A stretch of 64,000 bases of DNA from Balanoglossus misakiensis (GCA_040954595.2 CM082580.2:8990001-9054000); one strand, 5' to 3'; positions 39,401-52,420 are shown, counted from the stretch's first letter. Notes: a model not told the origin generated them from the letters alone. Numbers and translations: made by a program.

Positions 39401-42400
39401 GGTCGGGTAGTCGTTTTTTTATTGGTGTCCGTACCTCGAGGGAAGAGAACGATTTGGCAAAAATAAATCACGGAAGTATTTGGAAAGGCCAAATGCCAGA
39501 AGGCATTACGTGTTAGTTGTTTTAACAACGCCACCAGGCATTAGCTCCGAAACGGTCATGTCATAAACAAAAAGCCCACCTTTCAAGGCTCCCTGATTGC
39601 CAATATCGATATCTGTCGAGAGATAAAAAGGGCAATGCGTCTGCCTCATCGAACAGACGACTTTCCATTATGATAGGAGATAAAAGAAAAACACATTTTA
39701 CATGCCACACTAACACAAACGCGTGTATTGTCAGTATGTCATCGATTCATTTCTCTATCTGCACTCGGGAATATCGTATTTTTATCTCCCCGTTTCGTGA
39801 CTTGCAACGTTGAAGGATGCTACTGCAACAGAGGCCACGTTTGGCTCCAAAACAGAATCGAACGACTTCCTGTTATTCAAAGTTGACGCATCATACCCAA
39901 ATTATCTTGCTTGCTTTTGAAATCACGTCTGTCACGCATTAGAAATGTTTCATTATATAATCACTGTTGGGAATGCAAATATAGCGCGAAGCCAGAAGTA
40001 TTTTGTGTCGCGTGCGTAGGAAATCGTCACATTTGCACTTCCTCGTGTCTTGTGTAACATCCTCTACTCGCCATCCTAGCCAGGGGGCCAGTCTGCGCGA
40101 ACAAGCTCCTGATGAGGCTAAATTGAAGTCATTAAAAAATAAAATGTCTGTTTTTCTTTAAAGTTAAGTATCGACTGCCACTCACACAAAAATATCACAA
40201 ATCCGGTATGTGTGGAAAAGAGAAATATCGAGGAAATGTTGCTGCTAATATCAGGAAGGAATCAGGAGCTAATACCCAGTTAAATACAGTGACCTTAATA
40301 GTCAAGAAAAATTGCTAATTATGAGAAGTCGGTTTCCTTTCTCACGAAAATCGTTTCCTGAAACCATTCCGCTTTAATTATTTCGCAAGATTATTCTCCG
40401 GGCCAAATAAGTTCTATTTCTGGTCGAAGTTTTAGCTCTCGTTTTCACATAAATGCTTTTAACTAATCCGTCTCTTATTTGTATCAATTACAAGTATTTC
40501 ATCTTCGGCAAAACATTGAATGTTTGCCTCGGTTTGCCCACGGTAGCTGCCGCCTGTTGCCAAGCGACCATATGATATGACGCGGTTTACATAATCACAC
40601 CAATCTTAATGCGTTAACTCGCCTCGTGCTATATAAACTCGAGATGAATTTCGTCGAATTTATTATTTTATTATTGCATGATTATTAGAATTGGGGCAAG
40701 TCTACCGAGAGGTCCAAAATGTCAACACAGTGTTTTGCACTTTGATATTCATTCACCAGTACCCCATTAAAGTTTATTTTTCAGTAAACTATTTTGTAAT
40801 AACAATAACAGCTTGCTGTTCTATCATGTTTTGATGGGGGCGCTGTTGAAATGGACTAGTACCTCAAATTTGAATTCGCGGTATTTTCTCCACATCGATG
40901 GGTCCAGTGCTCATATCATCACTGATGGCAAATTGAGATCTACCCAATCACAGATTTTCAGTTGGTGGCACACGCGAAAAAAGAGCGCCGCCATACGTCA
41001 TTTAGAACACGCCATTTTAGGCATGTATAGGCCGAGTTACACGAGGCAACTCGGCAGGCAACTCGGTAGGCAACTCGACGCGCAACCCGAGTTGCCTACC
41101 GAGTTGCCTCGTGTGTATGATGTAGTCGCCTCAATGGAACGCGTCTGGCGACGTCGCCACAAAATCCGTCATGTCGGATTTTCGGGCGACGAGTTGCCTG
41201 ACGCGCAATCGGTTGCCCCGCGTTACCACTTTGTCTCGAATAAATTTCGACATCTGCACATGCGAAAATGATGTTTATTTGTTATTTTCCGAACCAGGAA
41301 CTACAGACTGTAGACCTGTAGACTTCCGAAAATATTGGGGAATAAGTATTTGCTATGAAATCGGATATTTGTATGTGTTTATAGTTTAATATTTCCATAT
41401 AAACTCAAGTTTTGTTAAAGAAACTTTTAACTAATTATCTTGCCAGTGATGGTATAAAAAATAAACTACTATTCAGTTCCGCGAAAATGGTTATGATGAT
41501 TGACTCGACATTGATTGCGTTTCCGATTTTGGGGGTACCGTAACCAAAAATCGTAACCGAATTTCAGAATAATAAAACGCCAGCTTATGATTATCGCCCA
41601 CAGTTCAAGAGTTCTTACACAACCAGTGTACATCATATATCTTTTGGGCAAAACACGTGTCTATTTCGCCCGGTCATATCAACTTATAAATACAAATATA
41701 GTTCTATTTGTATAATTTTACATACAAACAAATCTTTCAATCAATATATTTCTTCTTAAAAATATACTTCGTTATTCTACAATGAAAAGTCTCACTTGCT
41801 TTGTTATTACTTTCACTGTATTTCGAAACACGAATTTTGTATATTATCTATAACGTTTTTACACATATTTTTCGCACATTTATATGATGTGCAGTTTGAT
41901 AATTCAGTAATCTTAATGTTAAATTGCGCAACTTTCTTCAATTTCCCCATAATCTACTCCCCTGTCTTACAAGGATTTAAACTCGCCGGTTGATCTTTTA
42001 TAAATAAAAAAATACTTGGTTTCAAGTACATTTTATATAAAATTTAATTAAACTTAAGTTACTCCTGTTCTATTAAAAAAAATTAAGTAACGTTTAAATT
42101 TTGTCTAATTTGGTATCACGATTAAAAAATCCGTATTCATCAATTAAATTAAGCACCCAAGCTAGTTTTTCTTTCTTTTAATACTGATATAGACTTGCAT
42201 ATCACCTGCTAACTGAGAACAAAAGATGTTTTTATTGATGAGGATACTGTTGAAGTGCGATACTAGTTAGTTTATTATGTCAATAGTAATACATAGTGGA
42301 GAAAGTATACGTATTGTATGCAGTTGAAATTCGCAAACTTTTTTTTTTGTTTTTTCAAGAAAAAATACTCGGTCAGATGACCAGGTTGATCAGCTAAATG

Positions 42401-44553
42401 ACAAGAATAATATATGCATGCTGTTGCCAGAATAACCACCAAATATTTATGCATAATATCGAATAAAGATTGAATTGTCGATCGGTTACTGAGGCGGCTG
42501 CACATGCGCAGCCACTGTTTACGCGCAGCTAGTTGCCAGTCGAGTCGCCCCGTGTAACTGTTCGATGTAGCGTCGCGACTGGCGTTGCGCGTCGAGTTGC
42601 CCACCGAGTTGCCTACCGAGTTGCCTCGTGTAACTCGGCCTTATGGGCGTATGTAACACTTGGGCATAACTCCGCTTCTCCCGCAGAACACCACTATGGC
42701 AATGCGACGCCCCCTGTCGACGACGCCATGTCCGAGATAAGCTGCCCGGATGGCATGACCCTCTTCGGTTGTGCCTGTGATATAAAAGACTGCGACGGGA
42801 TCAAGCTCGGCCGAGGAATATGCAAGGCGTTCTCTAGGTTTGGACTTGCCGGAGATTACACAGCCGTGAGAGTAAGTAGCGCCGCCTATCGGTGAGCGTG
42901 GTCTGTCCACGCGTATACACTTTGATGGATTTGATGAAGTGTACATTGTTTTATCTCGGAAAATTGACAAACTATACTGTTCCATCATTTCAACAAAGCG
43001 CAAACTGACGTGCAAAACATGTACCAGCGTTCACCTGCGTCATCTTGAGACATACGGCGCGATGATTCCAATAACTCCTTGAGGGGTGTACGTGTCTTGA
43101 TAAATTATTCAGTAACTGCGTATGTATTCGGGCATGTAACATCATGTCGACAATTTGGTTAAATCATCCCTGAAGGTGAGAGAGCTCCGAAGAAAAATTA
43201 TTATAGTGTGTTCGATTAAACCTTTCATGTGAAATAAAATATTAACCGGGCTCTTAAGATAGCCTGAGTGACTCTGATTTATATGGGATCTACTCAGTGC
43301 TTTCGCACCGGCACTATGATAGCCCGACAAGATTATAGTACGGAGGTAAAGCAATGCAATTACTTGTTTTTCTTTTATCTTGTTATGACAGGCAGTTGCA
43401 AAATGTCGAGTGGGCAATTACGACGTACGGACGGTTCAATCGGATCAGGTTGACAATCCATCCGTCAGTTGTTCCAACGGTACCACCATGGTGTCCTGTA
43501 ACGTCTGGGATTCGTAAGTACAGTTCAGTTGCACCGACACACAGACAAATATCCTCCCCCAACGACTACAATCTTTTCGGCCACATGTTGGTCATGAAGC
43601 AACTGGTACGTTTAAAGACTACGGTCGCCGCCATCTTGTCTGCTGTTAGGACATGCGCACATACATTGGCACATGCGCACACGACGATCGTCGCCATTTA
43701 AAATGAACTCCCTCACAATAACTACTAGTATTGGTCTCACCAGTAGCTCTGTGCGGTGTGCCGATGTGAAAGTGGTTGACATGTTAAAAGACGTCTCAGA
43801 TGATATACAGTTCATTTACATGTAAACGAAAAATACCAACCTTGAACGGAGAACAAAATTGACAATCCTACTACGAGTATAGAAGGGGAAGTTATTGACC
43901 TGTCAACGATGATGAGATCGCTGTTCTTTGTAATGACAGAATACAGACTATGGGTCGCTATTTTCAGGACGAAAAATCTTGGCAGATGTTTTGATAGCGA
44001 CTAGCCGGCCATCAAATGTCTGATTCTTATTGCTTTTTATCTTTGGTGTGCGTAGAATTGTCTCAGAGTAATAATGCGTGTAAAAGCGGCTCTTTATTCG
44101 ATATGTTCTTATATTCATTAAATGTCTTTGGGATAGTCAGCAACCCAACCAGCAAACTAAGTCTATGAGGATATTACAGTGAACATAGCAGCATAGATAA
44201 GCCATAATAGCAACAAACTAAACTAACCAAAATAATTATATAGACGAGAGACTCTATCCCTTTAATATTGTAGCAAGCTTATGGTATCATTAGAGGTGTT
44301 CAGTCATTTTTTTTTTTAATTTTCAGGTGGTCCACTGATGTGTTGGAATATGAAGATCGTATTAAATACGGCAAAGGGATTGCAAATGACCAGCAGTGTT
44401 CCTGGGGAAAGTGTGGATCGCCGACCAAGGGTTGCAAAGTGTATGCAAGGTGTTTAACAGGTACGTATCTCGGATGCTTGCTATTTTCTTGTAATGATCA
44501 ATATGCACGACGGTGACTGAATATCACCATGTTTTTTTTCAGGGACCATATGA
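34178..44553 (+). CDS. Secreted PAN/apple-EGF protein with two PCSK9-C-terminal-like modules, paralogue 1
   Basis: Six exons: 34178-34519, 37097-37244, 42687-42871, 43392-43513, 44327-44460 and 44543-44553. They total 942 nt and 313 residues, with GT-AG borders and intron phases 0,1,0,2,1. Exon 1 encodes a hydrophobic signal sequence (about residues 8-26) and a PAN/apple domain (SIQECRTKCLQDDNCLTIAY). Exon 2 is an EGF-like module with extra cysteines (CGENGDCQQDC, then GYICNC). Exons 3-4 and 4-5 encode two Cys-rich modules starting CPDGMTLFGCACD and CSNGTTMVSCNVWD and closing AVAKCRVG and KVYARCLTG. This Cys and Gly spacing resembles the repeats of the PCSK9 Cys/His-rich domain. The protein is probably extracellular or surface-bound; partner and ligand are unknown. 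The 5.4-kb second intron carries a foldback element (41029-42641) and intron 1 a (TCA)n tract. The next gene downstream has the same architecture. Confidence 0.75.
36402..36493. repeat. (CAT)n microsatellite in intron 1 of PAN/EGF gene 1
   Basis: About 30 perfect trinucleotide copies; the poly-Ser frame across it is an artefact. Confidence 0.97.
38227..38418 (-). CDS. Candidate minus-strand exon inside intron 2 of PAN/EGF gene 1
   Basis: 192 nt, 64 open codons, bounded by a good acceptor (CTTTTGCGTTTCAG) and a consensus donor (GTGAGT), phase 0 at both ends. The peptide is rich in aromatic and charged residues (LINPQIWRFLSERHQSYYFD, then IFEKIYEAILNFNKEQRKAY), as in helical domains. The closest resemblance I can name is the repeated RGS-type helices of RGS22/RGSL1-like proteins, but this is tentative. 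It lies antisense to the PAN/EGF gene. Composition and splice signals make it the best minus-strand exon candidate of this region. Confidence 0.4.
41029..42641. mobile_element. Second type of foldback element, 1.6 kb, in intron 2 of PAN/EGF gene 1
   Basis: Terminal inverted repeats of at least 59 bp begin AGGCCGAGTTACACGAGGCA at both ends, with two mismatches seen by eye. They are built of 12-bp subrepeats (GGCAACTCGGTA). The flanks carry TAT on each side (41026-41028 and 42642-42644), a likely 3-bp target duplication. Just inside the left end the subrepeats run back in inverted order and form a hairpin to about 41115. The interior (41.4-42.3 kb) is very AT-rich with no transposase. A 3-bp duplication would suit a PIF/Harbinger-type mobiliser; this is inference. 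Confidence 0.75.
43615..43705 (-). mobile_element. Short dispersed repeat, copy in intron 4 of PAN/EGF gene 1
   Basis: Read on the minus strand it contains GGCGACGATCGTC, TGTGCGCAT, then GCAGACAAGATGGCGGC and TAGTC. The same ordered blocks occur on the plus strand at 48503-48627 in an intron of the neighbouring paralogue. Confidence 0.5.
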
Positions 44554-46521
44554 CGGATCGAAAGAGCTGTGTGCCCGTGCGCAAACGAGCGCCCCCAACT
44601 ACCGAAGTGGTTATTTTCTATCTGCATGCCGTCGACGGTTTTGATGTGCTGCATGCAGGCTGTACGTGCGCTCGACCATCGAGAGCCAGGAACTGAGACC
44701 ACCCTGTTTAGCTATCGGTATTCTAACACCGCAAACCACATTTGTGTTTACTTTCGGGGAATCATAGCGCCTATACTTAGGTGGAGAGTTTAGGGACTGT
44801 AGGTGACGACCGGTGATGCGAGCGCAAACCGTCCGTCTGGCACGCTTTTTCACGTCACAGAAGATCACATTTTCTACATCGAGATAACTTGAAGCTGGAA
44901 ATATGATCAGAGACTTTTAGAAATTGAAACTTTGTTTGTTTCAAAGACAACATTACATTACAAGACCACCGCATTGTGAAGTACGACGAAGAAACTTAAC
45001 AAGTGTAGATCTCTTTTGTAAAACCGTCCATCCCTCAAATATGATAAGAGTCGAGGGCTTTTCCCTATCATATTGAACCGGTACAGTATTTTCCCGAGGG
45101 GTATACTACCTTAACGAGCCAAAGTAGACTTTCGCACATCAATAAGAAAACGATAGATACATTATGTACTTCGTAAACTCAGGATTTTAACAATGTATAG
45201 ACGTAAATTTAATGTCACGTGTTCTGTTATAATGTTAAGGTAGCTTGTATTTCGTTCAGCACTGCGAAAATTTACTTTTAACGCATGTATATTTATTTCA
45301 TCGTCGTTAGAGATGACATCTCGGGTGTAAATCAGAACAATGCATATATTCACTTCTGTATTCAGTTAACATTTATTCATTTCATTTTGTCATGTCAACA
45401 TTCTTGTTATGTCTTTTAAGATGGACAAACTCAACACCGACGTTTGTTCTCAATACAATGTTTCGCTAGTGAAGTTCATCCAGGGAGTTGAGTATGTAAT
45501 TGTGCTGAACAAGTCGACAAACACCAAGTCACACACATCTGCTGGGGATAAATACATGTAATATCGACCGCCCTCGACTCGTGATTTTATTCCTGGTCAC
45601 TGAGGAATGACACTTGACAAATCGCAGCGATAAATCGTGCCATTATACTGTATGAAGTGGGCCATGCTTGTCTAGTATTTCAAGATCTCGTTTTCTGCAT
45701 CACCGACTGACTAACCGACTTTCCCCCCGTCAGCCGCTGAGTACGATTGGCAATGTGCTGTGGAGGGGCTCGATCGATGAAGACTTCATCTTACAAAGTC
45801 GACGTCCTTTCAACCTGTTCTTCTACGACTGATTAAATACTCCCCGCACTTTTTTTTTCTATTTTAAAGTGGTATCCTTCATTTACACAGATGTCGGGGG
45901 AACTTGGTGGGATTTAGAATATTGAAAATAGAAGTTGTAAAATAGTATCACACGTTCTCGCGAGTTCTGACAAGAATTCAACCTAATTGAGCGCGGAAAC
46001 GAGTGCACGAATGCTTCAGTTTCTCAGAGGTGCCGCAAACGTTCGTGTCACAGCGGATATTCAATCTGCGGAGCCCTATTGCATTAACGTTGACATTTAA
46101 ATAACTATGTGGTAGTCATAGCAGCCGTGGCGTTCATTGGCAGCTTGTGCTACTGAATCTCATTAGAACGCCGCCACCTGTGGAAGGCGGTCACCTCTAA
46201 AATTTGGTTTGACCTGCACTCGAGAGACTTGAGGAAGAAAACAAATATAACTGGATCCACCCAATGTTTGATTTTGATTTGATTAAGCGGTCCCTTACTG
46301 ACATTCGATATTAATTGGAGAGCATTGAGTAAGTTGCAACTTCCATGCCATTAGAGCCAGGTGCGCGAATCGGCTGGGAGGTTTTTTGTACCTTGAATCA
46401 GACCGCCATCGCCAATCTCGCAGTTGGGCTGTTTGATAGCCTCCACGTCTCGGAGTGTATGCCTTAGCACCTGTCGCGTTATCCTCCAAGTATATGCAAC
46501 AAAGGGAGTAATGCTAAAGCG
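44554..46521. other. Spacer between the tandem PAN/EGF paralogues
   Basis: Two-kilobase spacer with no supported exon or repeat. It should hold the 3' UTR of paralogue 1 and the promoter of paralogue 2; no clear TATA box was recognised. Confidence 0.5.
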
Positions 46522-49512
46522 ATGGCGATGGTGTCGTTCAGGCTTCCGCTGCTGTGTTTTTTCTGCTTCGCTGGTGGGACGCCGGGCGCGGCCGTTGCAT
46601 GTGACCTGAGCGGTGACGACGGCACGGCGGTGGAGGACGGCGACGGCGGCGGGACTGCCAACCTCTTCAGGACGTTTAGCGTCGTGGAGTGCGCGGTTCG
46701 GTGTCTGCGCAGCGCGGACTGCGAAACATTTTCCTACAGGAGGGGAACGAGTGTGTGTGAACTACTTGACGTGCCATACGAAGCCGTCGACACCGATGAT
46801 GACGCGTTCATCAGGTACTTTCCACGCCCGGACCAGGTGAGTGTATAATCTCGTTTTGGGACGCGTTCGGGGCGTTTTGTGTCCTCGAGTCTCTCCTGCC
46901 TTTCGCTTCAAGAGGAAAAAAAGACACGTTTCCACAAGTATGATACCTGTACGTGATAGTTTTGCAATGGACCTGCAGAGCCTCCGTCGGGACGTGAACT
47001 TGAAGAAAACCTTACTTGTATTCTATACTGGCCAATGTTAATCACGAACCAATATCCGCGTGGAGTGAAACATTACCCGTCAAGTAAAATTCTAATTCTC
47101 AGAAGAGACGTCTTAGAATGTGTCCATGTTCTCGTCTTAGAATGAGTCCATGTTCACTTAACTTTTTCCCCTACCCTGATAACAATTACAAATATTTTAA
47201 ACAATTTTGATCACGAACGTCCAAGGAGCTCAATTGTAAAGTGAAAATTAATCAATGTTGCAATTAATGTTGCAATGAAGGCGTCACCGTAAAAATGTCG
47301 ATGTAAAAAATTTATATTCTGTCTGTTTCCGCAGGACACATTCAATCATCGTTCTGACGTCTGCATGTCGTCATCTCCGTGCCAAAACGGTGGCATCTGT
47401 GAAGCGGACTGCGGTGCGGAGGGATACATTTGCCGGTGTAATGCACTCTGGACGGGGAGGAATTGCCAAGATAAAGTGCCATACGGTGAGAATACAGCGG
47501 TAATTGTTAATTTTCAAAGAGAAATTATCATCGCATCGACTAAAATTAAGACTTTGTAAGCTAGAACTTTGAAAATTTTTGACTTTGTAGGCTGTATAAC
47601 GTAAGAACCACGATTTTTCGGTAAGAACCACGGCTATGCATGAAACTGACTATCTAAGTACATTGATGATTTGAGAGAGCTATAGAGCGACAATTGAATC
47701 CCAAAATTTCCATATTCACCTAAACTCTCTGCTTTCAAGGTTAATTCTATGAAAAAAATCGTGTTTCTGAAACGATGTCCTTGGGGTGCATATTACTAAA
47801 AAAAAATAAGAGGATTACAAAATGTAATGAATTAGCATTAGACATTCATGGGATGATGAGTTTTACCGGAGAGTAGTTTTCATGAATGAGACGAAATCTA
47901 TGTGTCATATTTGCTCTATAAATATTAATTCACCTCTGGGACTCAACCAACTCCTAAGGGTGTCACGTCAAAGCTATAGCATGCGCACTGTTATTAAATC
48001 ATGCTGGTCAATTATGTTAGTGATTTGGTGACAGTGCTTAAAGATATGAAGTACCCTTGACAACCATATGGCGGGGTTGATTGTAAATCCTTACCTTCAT
48101 TTTTTACCGGACGCCATCGCTCCCAAGTGACTAAATGCACATCAGAGCAAAGTCACTGAAAAACTCTGTTCACAGTTTCCACCTTTATCTTAGAAGTATA
48201 CATGTTGATGGGAACCAAGAACCAACTATGGTTTCTAATTCCTTGCAATGCACTTAATGTTTGCATTTTTTTGTTGTTGTTAAATTTCAGAATATTTCCT
48301 CGGACCCGTCGTTGCAGACGTCGACGACGCTGAGTCTGTGGCGCCCTGTCCGTCGGGGATGACGACGATGTCGTGCGAATGCGATCAAGAACTGTGTGAT
48401 GGTGTCAAGTACACAGATGATTCCGTCTGCGTATCAGTGAACGCCAAAATCCGTGATGGCATCTCCACCAGGGTAGGCCAATTCACACCAAATTAAAGGG
48501 CGACGATCGTCTTGTGCGCATTGAACCAGAGACTCTTGGTTACAAAAAATTGCATACAGTCAGTGCCAAAACTGAGGCAGTGTGCTGTCCTAAAAACAGA
48601 CAAGATGGCGGCAGCCATAGTCTGTGTCGGAGTACGGTGAAAAGACAGCAAATTCGGTGAAAAGAAGGGATAAAACTAAGGTCAACTGATACGATGCGCG
48701 TGAAACATGAAAGGAAGCGAAGACGGTGTACTATTTGAATGTGTCGAAACACAAAATTTGCAGGACGTTTAGATTGGATGTAATGTTTGTACACATGAAA
48801 TTATACGCACATGCTCATAAGACGATCGTTGCAGCACCACCTTTAGTATCTCCGAGCTGCAGCAAATAAGGAGTAAATAAACAGCCATGTAGGCGCTGTG
48901 AAGTGTGCTTCAGTCACTATTTTGTTAAATTAATGTGGAATTAATCGTTTTTATTTCCCAAAGGCCGTTGTCGGGTGTTTAAGAGGTCTTCATAACGTCT
49001 TCACCGTGAGTTCATCGACTCTTCAACCTGTCATACAAGTTACATGCCCACCTGGCACCTATCTTGTATCTTGTTCCGTACGCGACGCGTAAGTAACACG
49101 TATAGAGTATTTTATATTCTACTATGTTCAATTGTATTTCGATGTATACAATTCACATCGACGGGTTCATTTCTTGTGCCAAGAACAGACACATATCCTG
49201 GTGATCACAATAGCATCACACTCGATCGTATCCGGCCTCATTGGACACCAAAAGAAGACCTGAACTCTAAACGTTTAATATGAAATGTTCGCACTATGAG
49301 GCCTATGGTTATAACACTCCCAAAGCAGGGCCGTGTGTAACATTTTCTTCGTATCCAACAGGTACACGCATCAGATCCCGGAAGAAAGGCGGCATAAGCA
49401 CGGTGTCGGGTTGATGGATGGTTCGACGTGCTACTGGTTGTGGGAAAGATGTGGTGATTACCCTGATCGGGGGTGTGTAGTTCACGCAAGATGCTATCAA
49501 AGTGGATATTGA
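46522..49512 (+). CDS. Secreted PAN/apple-EGF protein with two PCSK9-C-terminal-like modules, paralogue 2
   Basis: Five exons: 46522-46836, 47335-47485, 48291-48472, 48964-49088 and 49362-49512. They total 924 nt and 307 residues. Intron phases 0,1,0,2 are the same as in the gene at 34.2-44.6 kb, so the two are a tandem duplication. Exon 1 gives a signal peptide (LPLLCFFCFAGGTPGAAVAC) and a PAN/apple domain (VVECAVRCLRSADCETFSY). Exon 2 is EGF-like (CQNGGICEADCGAEGYICRC). The last three exons encode the paired Cys-rich modules, starting CPSGMTTMSCECD and CPPGTYLVSCSVRD and closing AVVGCLRG and GCVVHARCYQ. It ends directly in exon 5, whereas paralogue 1 adds a tiny sixth exon. Introns are much shorter than in paralogue 1. 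Secreted or surface location is inferred from the domains. Confidence 0.78.
48503..48627 (+). mobile_element. Short dispersed repeat, copy in intron 3 of PAN/EGF gene 2
   Basis: GGCGACGATCGTCTTGTGCG followed by CAGACAAGATGGCGGC, matching 43615-43705 in reverse orientation. A related ACGATCGTC block in inverse orientation near 48823 suggests that the full element may reach about 48.84 kb with inverted ends. Confidence 0.5.
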
Positions 49513-49950
49513 GTGTGTGTTTTTATACAATAACATATAAATGTGTATTTGTTCATAGACATCTACTGTGGTTGAACAAACCGTAGATTATGGCAATGAT
49601 TTTATATCGACAAATCAAGTTGTAAAGTTGAAGGAAGTTACCTGCAGGACCAAATACGAAATAGACAAGCCCACCAGCCGCTTTGGGATTTTTTTGTCTT
49701 TATAAAGATTCGGTTGTTCGATGTCTCGTAATTTTTAACAAATACTTACCAAAACTCATATCATATTCAGCGCGCATTGGAAAAGGTGATAGCGTGCCCT
49801 GCGCTTGGGAGGCAACTACTTTGCATTTACACTATGCCCACATTGACACCTCGCATCATCACCACTCGCTGCACTCGGCCATGTAGATTAGCTCGACTGT
49901 ATAGATATGTAAATGATCCACGGTGTTCGCTTACCCGTTCGTAATACGGC

Positions 49951-49958
49951 TATATATA
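49951..49958 (+). promoter_or_regulatory. TATA box of histone H4
   Basis: TATATATA lies 63 bp upstream of the H4 start codon, the usual distance for short-leader histone genes. Confidence 0.75.
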
Positions 49959-49959
49959 G

Positions 49960-50325
<366 letters not shown>

Positions 50326-50353
50326 ATTTTACACAACAAAATCCAAACCAAAC

Positions 50354-50394
50354 GGCCCTTTTCAGGGCCACCACATACTCCAAAAAGAGAACTA
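50354..50394 (+). terminator. Histone 3' stem-loop and downstream element of H4
   Basis: GGCCCTTTTCAGGGCC (50354-50369) is the six-bp stem, four-base loop bound by SLBP. CAAAAAGAGA at 50381-50390 is the U7-complementary purine-rich element. Confidence 0.95.
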
Positions 50395-51219
50395 CCGTAT
50401 CATAACAGCAGTACATGTAATATGTTAGAACATGTCTTTTGAATGACGAATTTCATTCTTTCAGATCATAGTGGTCGAATGTGACAGATAATGCGTATAC
50501 TAGTATTCCCAATGTTGTAAAACTGGAAATATATCATGAAATGATTTAATATGTTCAGCTTTTGCATAAAGTACTACAAAATGTAGTATCAAATGATGGT
50601 ACTGGTGTAAGTGCCAATGTGCTAAAGCCGAGAAAATGAAATATTGGCCAATGGCACGAGATGTATTCGCATATAACCCTATATTGAATTCGTGCACTTT
50701 TTACTAACTCTTCCCTACATATAACTCAAAAGACAACGCAGTTTTACGCAGGTGATTTGTAATACAAGGGAATGTACAATCATTTTCCTTCAAAGTCATC
50801 ACACTCTGGCCAACATTCGTCAGTCAAAACTTCTAGAAACGCCTTTGGGAGTGTTACTGAATAACAATGGATGGGATGGGTGGCAATGGCTGCGAAGGAA
50901 ATGAATACATGTAGTGGAAATCGTAAGCAGTTGTCACCTTTTTAAAATCACAGACCCTCGACAGCCAATAAAAACAGAGACACTGTGGGTATTAGCACGG
51001 TCACTCATACCCACCCTGGTATGAGACGTCAACAATTATAATTAACGTAATACGAAAAATGAGGAAAACCGCATTGATTAGGCCATCTCTGCTTTTTGTT
51101 TGCTGAATTTCTCTCAGTGTGTGTGTGTGTTTCTTTAATAATAATCATTATGTATGTACTAAACGTATCGTTTTATCTGGTAATATGAGATATTGTGAAA
51201 GTGTATGGGTATACGGTAG
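50395..51219. other. Spacer between H4 and H2B
   Basis: Spacer between the converging 3' ends of H4 and H2B. No coding frame or repeat was found. Confidence 0.5.
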
Positions 51220-51257
51220 TTCTCTTTTTGAAGGATGTGGTGGCCCTGACAAGGGCC
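51220..51257 (-). terminator. Histone 3' stem-loop and downstream element of H2B
   Basis: On the minus strand GGCCCTTGTCAGGGCC (51242-51257) is followed by TTCAAAAAGAGA-type purine sequence (to 51220). Confidence 0.95.
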
Positions 51258-51286
51258 GTTTTGTATGTGTATGCTGGGCATACGAT

Positions 51287-51652
51287 TTACTTGGAACTGG
51301 TGTATTTAGTGACGGCTTTGGTGCCCTCACTGACGGCGTGCTTGGCAAGTTCACCGGGCAACAGGAGACGGACAGCGGTCTGGATCTCTCTGCTGGTGAT
51401 GGTGGAACGTTTGTTGTATTGGGCCAAGCGTGAGGCTTCAGCGGCGATTCGCTCGAAGATGTCGTTGACAAAGCTGTTCATGATGGACATGGCTTTGGAG
51501 GAGACACCAGTATCGGGGTGGACCTGTTTGAGGACCTTGTAGATGTAGATACCATAGCTTTCCTTCCTGCGTCTCTTCCTCTTTTTGTCCCCGGTACGTG
51601 TGGCTTTTGGCTGACCGGCCTTCTTAGCTGCTTTACCGCTTGATTTAGGCAT
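51287..51652 (-). CDS. H2B: Histone H2B
   Basis: 121 residues, one exon. The start was set at [13 protein letters not shown], not at the in-frame Met 18 codons upstream, because this is the family N-terminus and the longer version would run into the promoter. The core contains [20 protein letters not shown] and the protein ends AVTKYTSSK. It forms the H2A-H2B dimer of the nucleosome and is divergently transcribed with H2A from a shared 321-bp promoter. The short basic tail ([14 protein letters not shown]) is normal for invertebrate H2B. Confidence 0.99.
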   Translation of the reverse strand: MPKSSGKAAKKAGQPKATRTGDKKRKRRRKESYGIYIYKVLKQVHPDTGVSSKAMSIMNSFVNDIFERIAAEASRLAQYNKRSTITSREIQTAVRLLLPGELAKHAVSEGTKAVTKYTSSK

Positions 51653-52351
<699 letters not shown>

Positions 52352-52380
52352 ATCGTATGCCCAGCATACACAAACCAAAC

Positions 52381-52420
52381 GGCCCTTTTCAGGGCCACCA
52401 CATACTCCAAAAAGAGAACT
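52381..52420 (+). terminator. Histone 3' stem-loop and downstream element of H2A
   Basis: GGCCCTTTTCAGGGCC at 52381-52396 and CAAAAAGAGA from 52408, identical to the H4 copy. Confidence 0.95.

Noticed and set aside
40813-41271. 152-codon open frame
   Set aside because: It runs across the subrepeat end of the 41029-42641 element (LGRQLGRQL), so it is repeat-derived.
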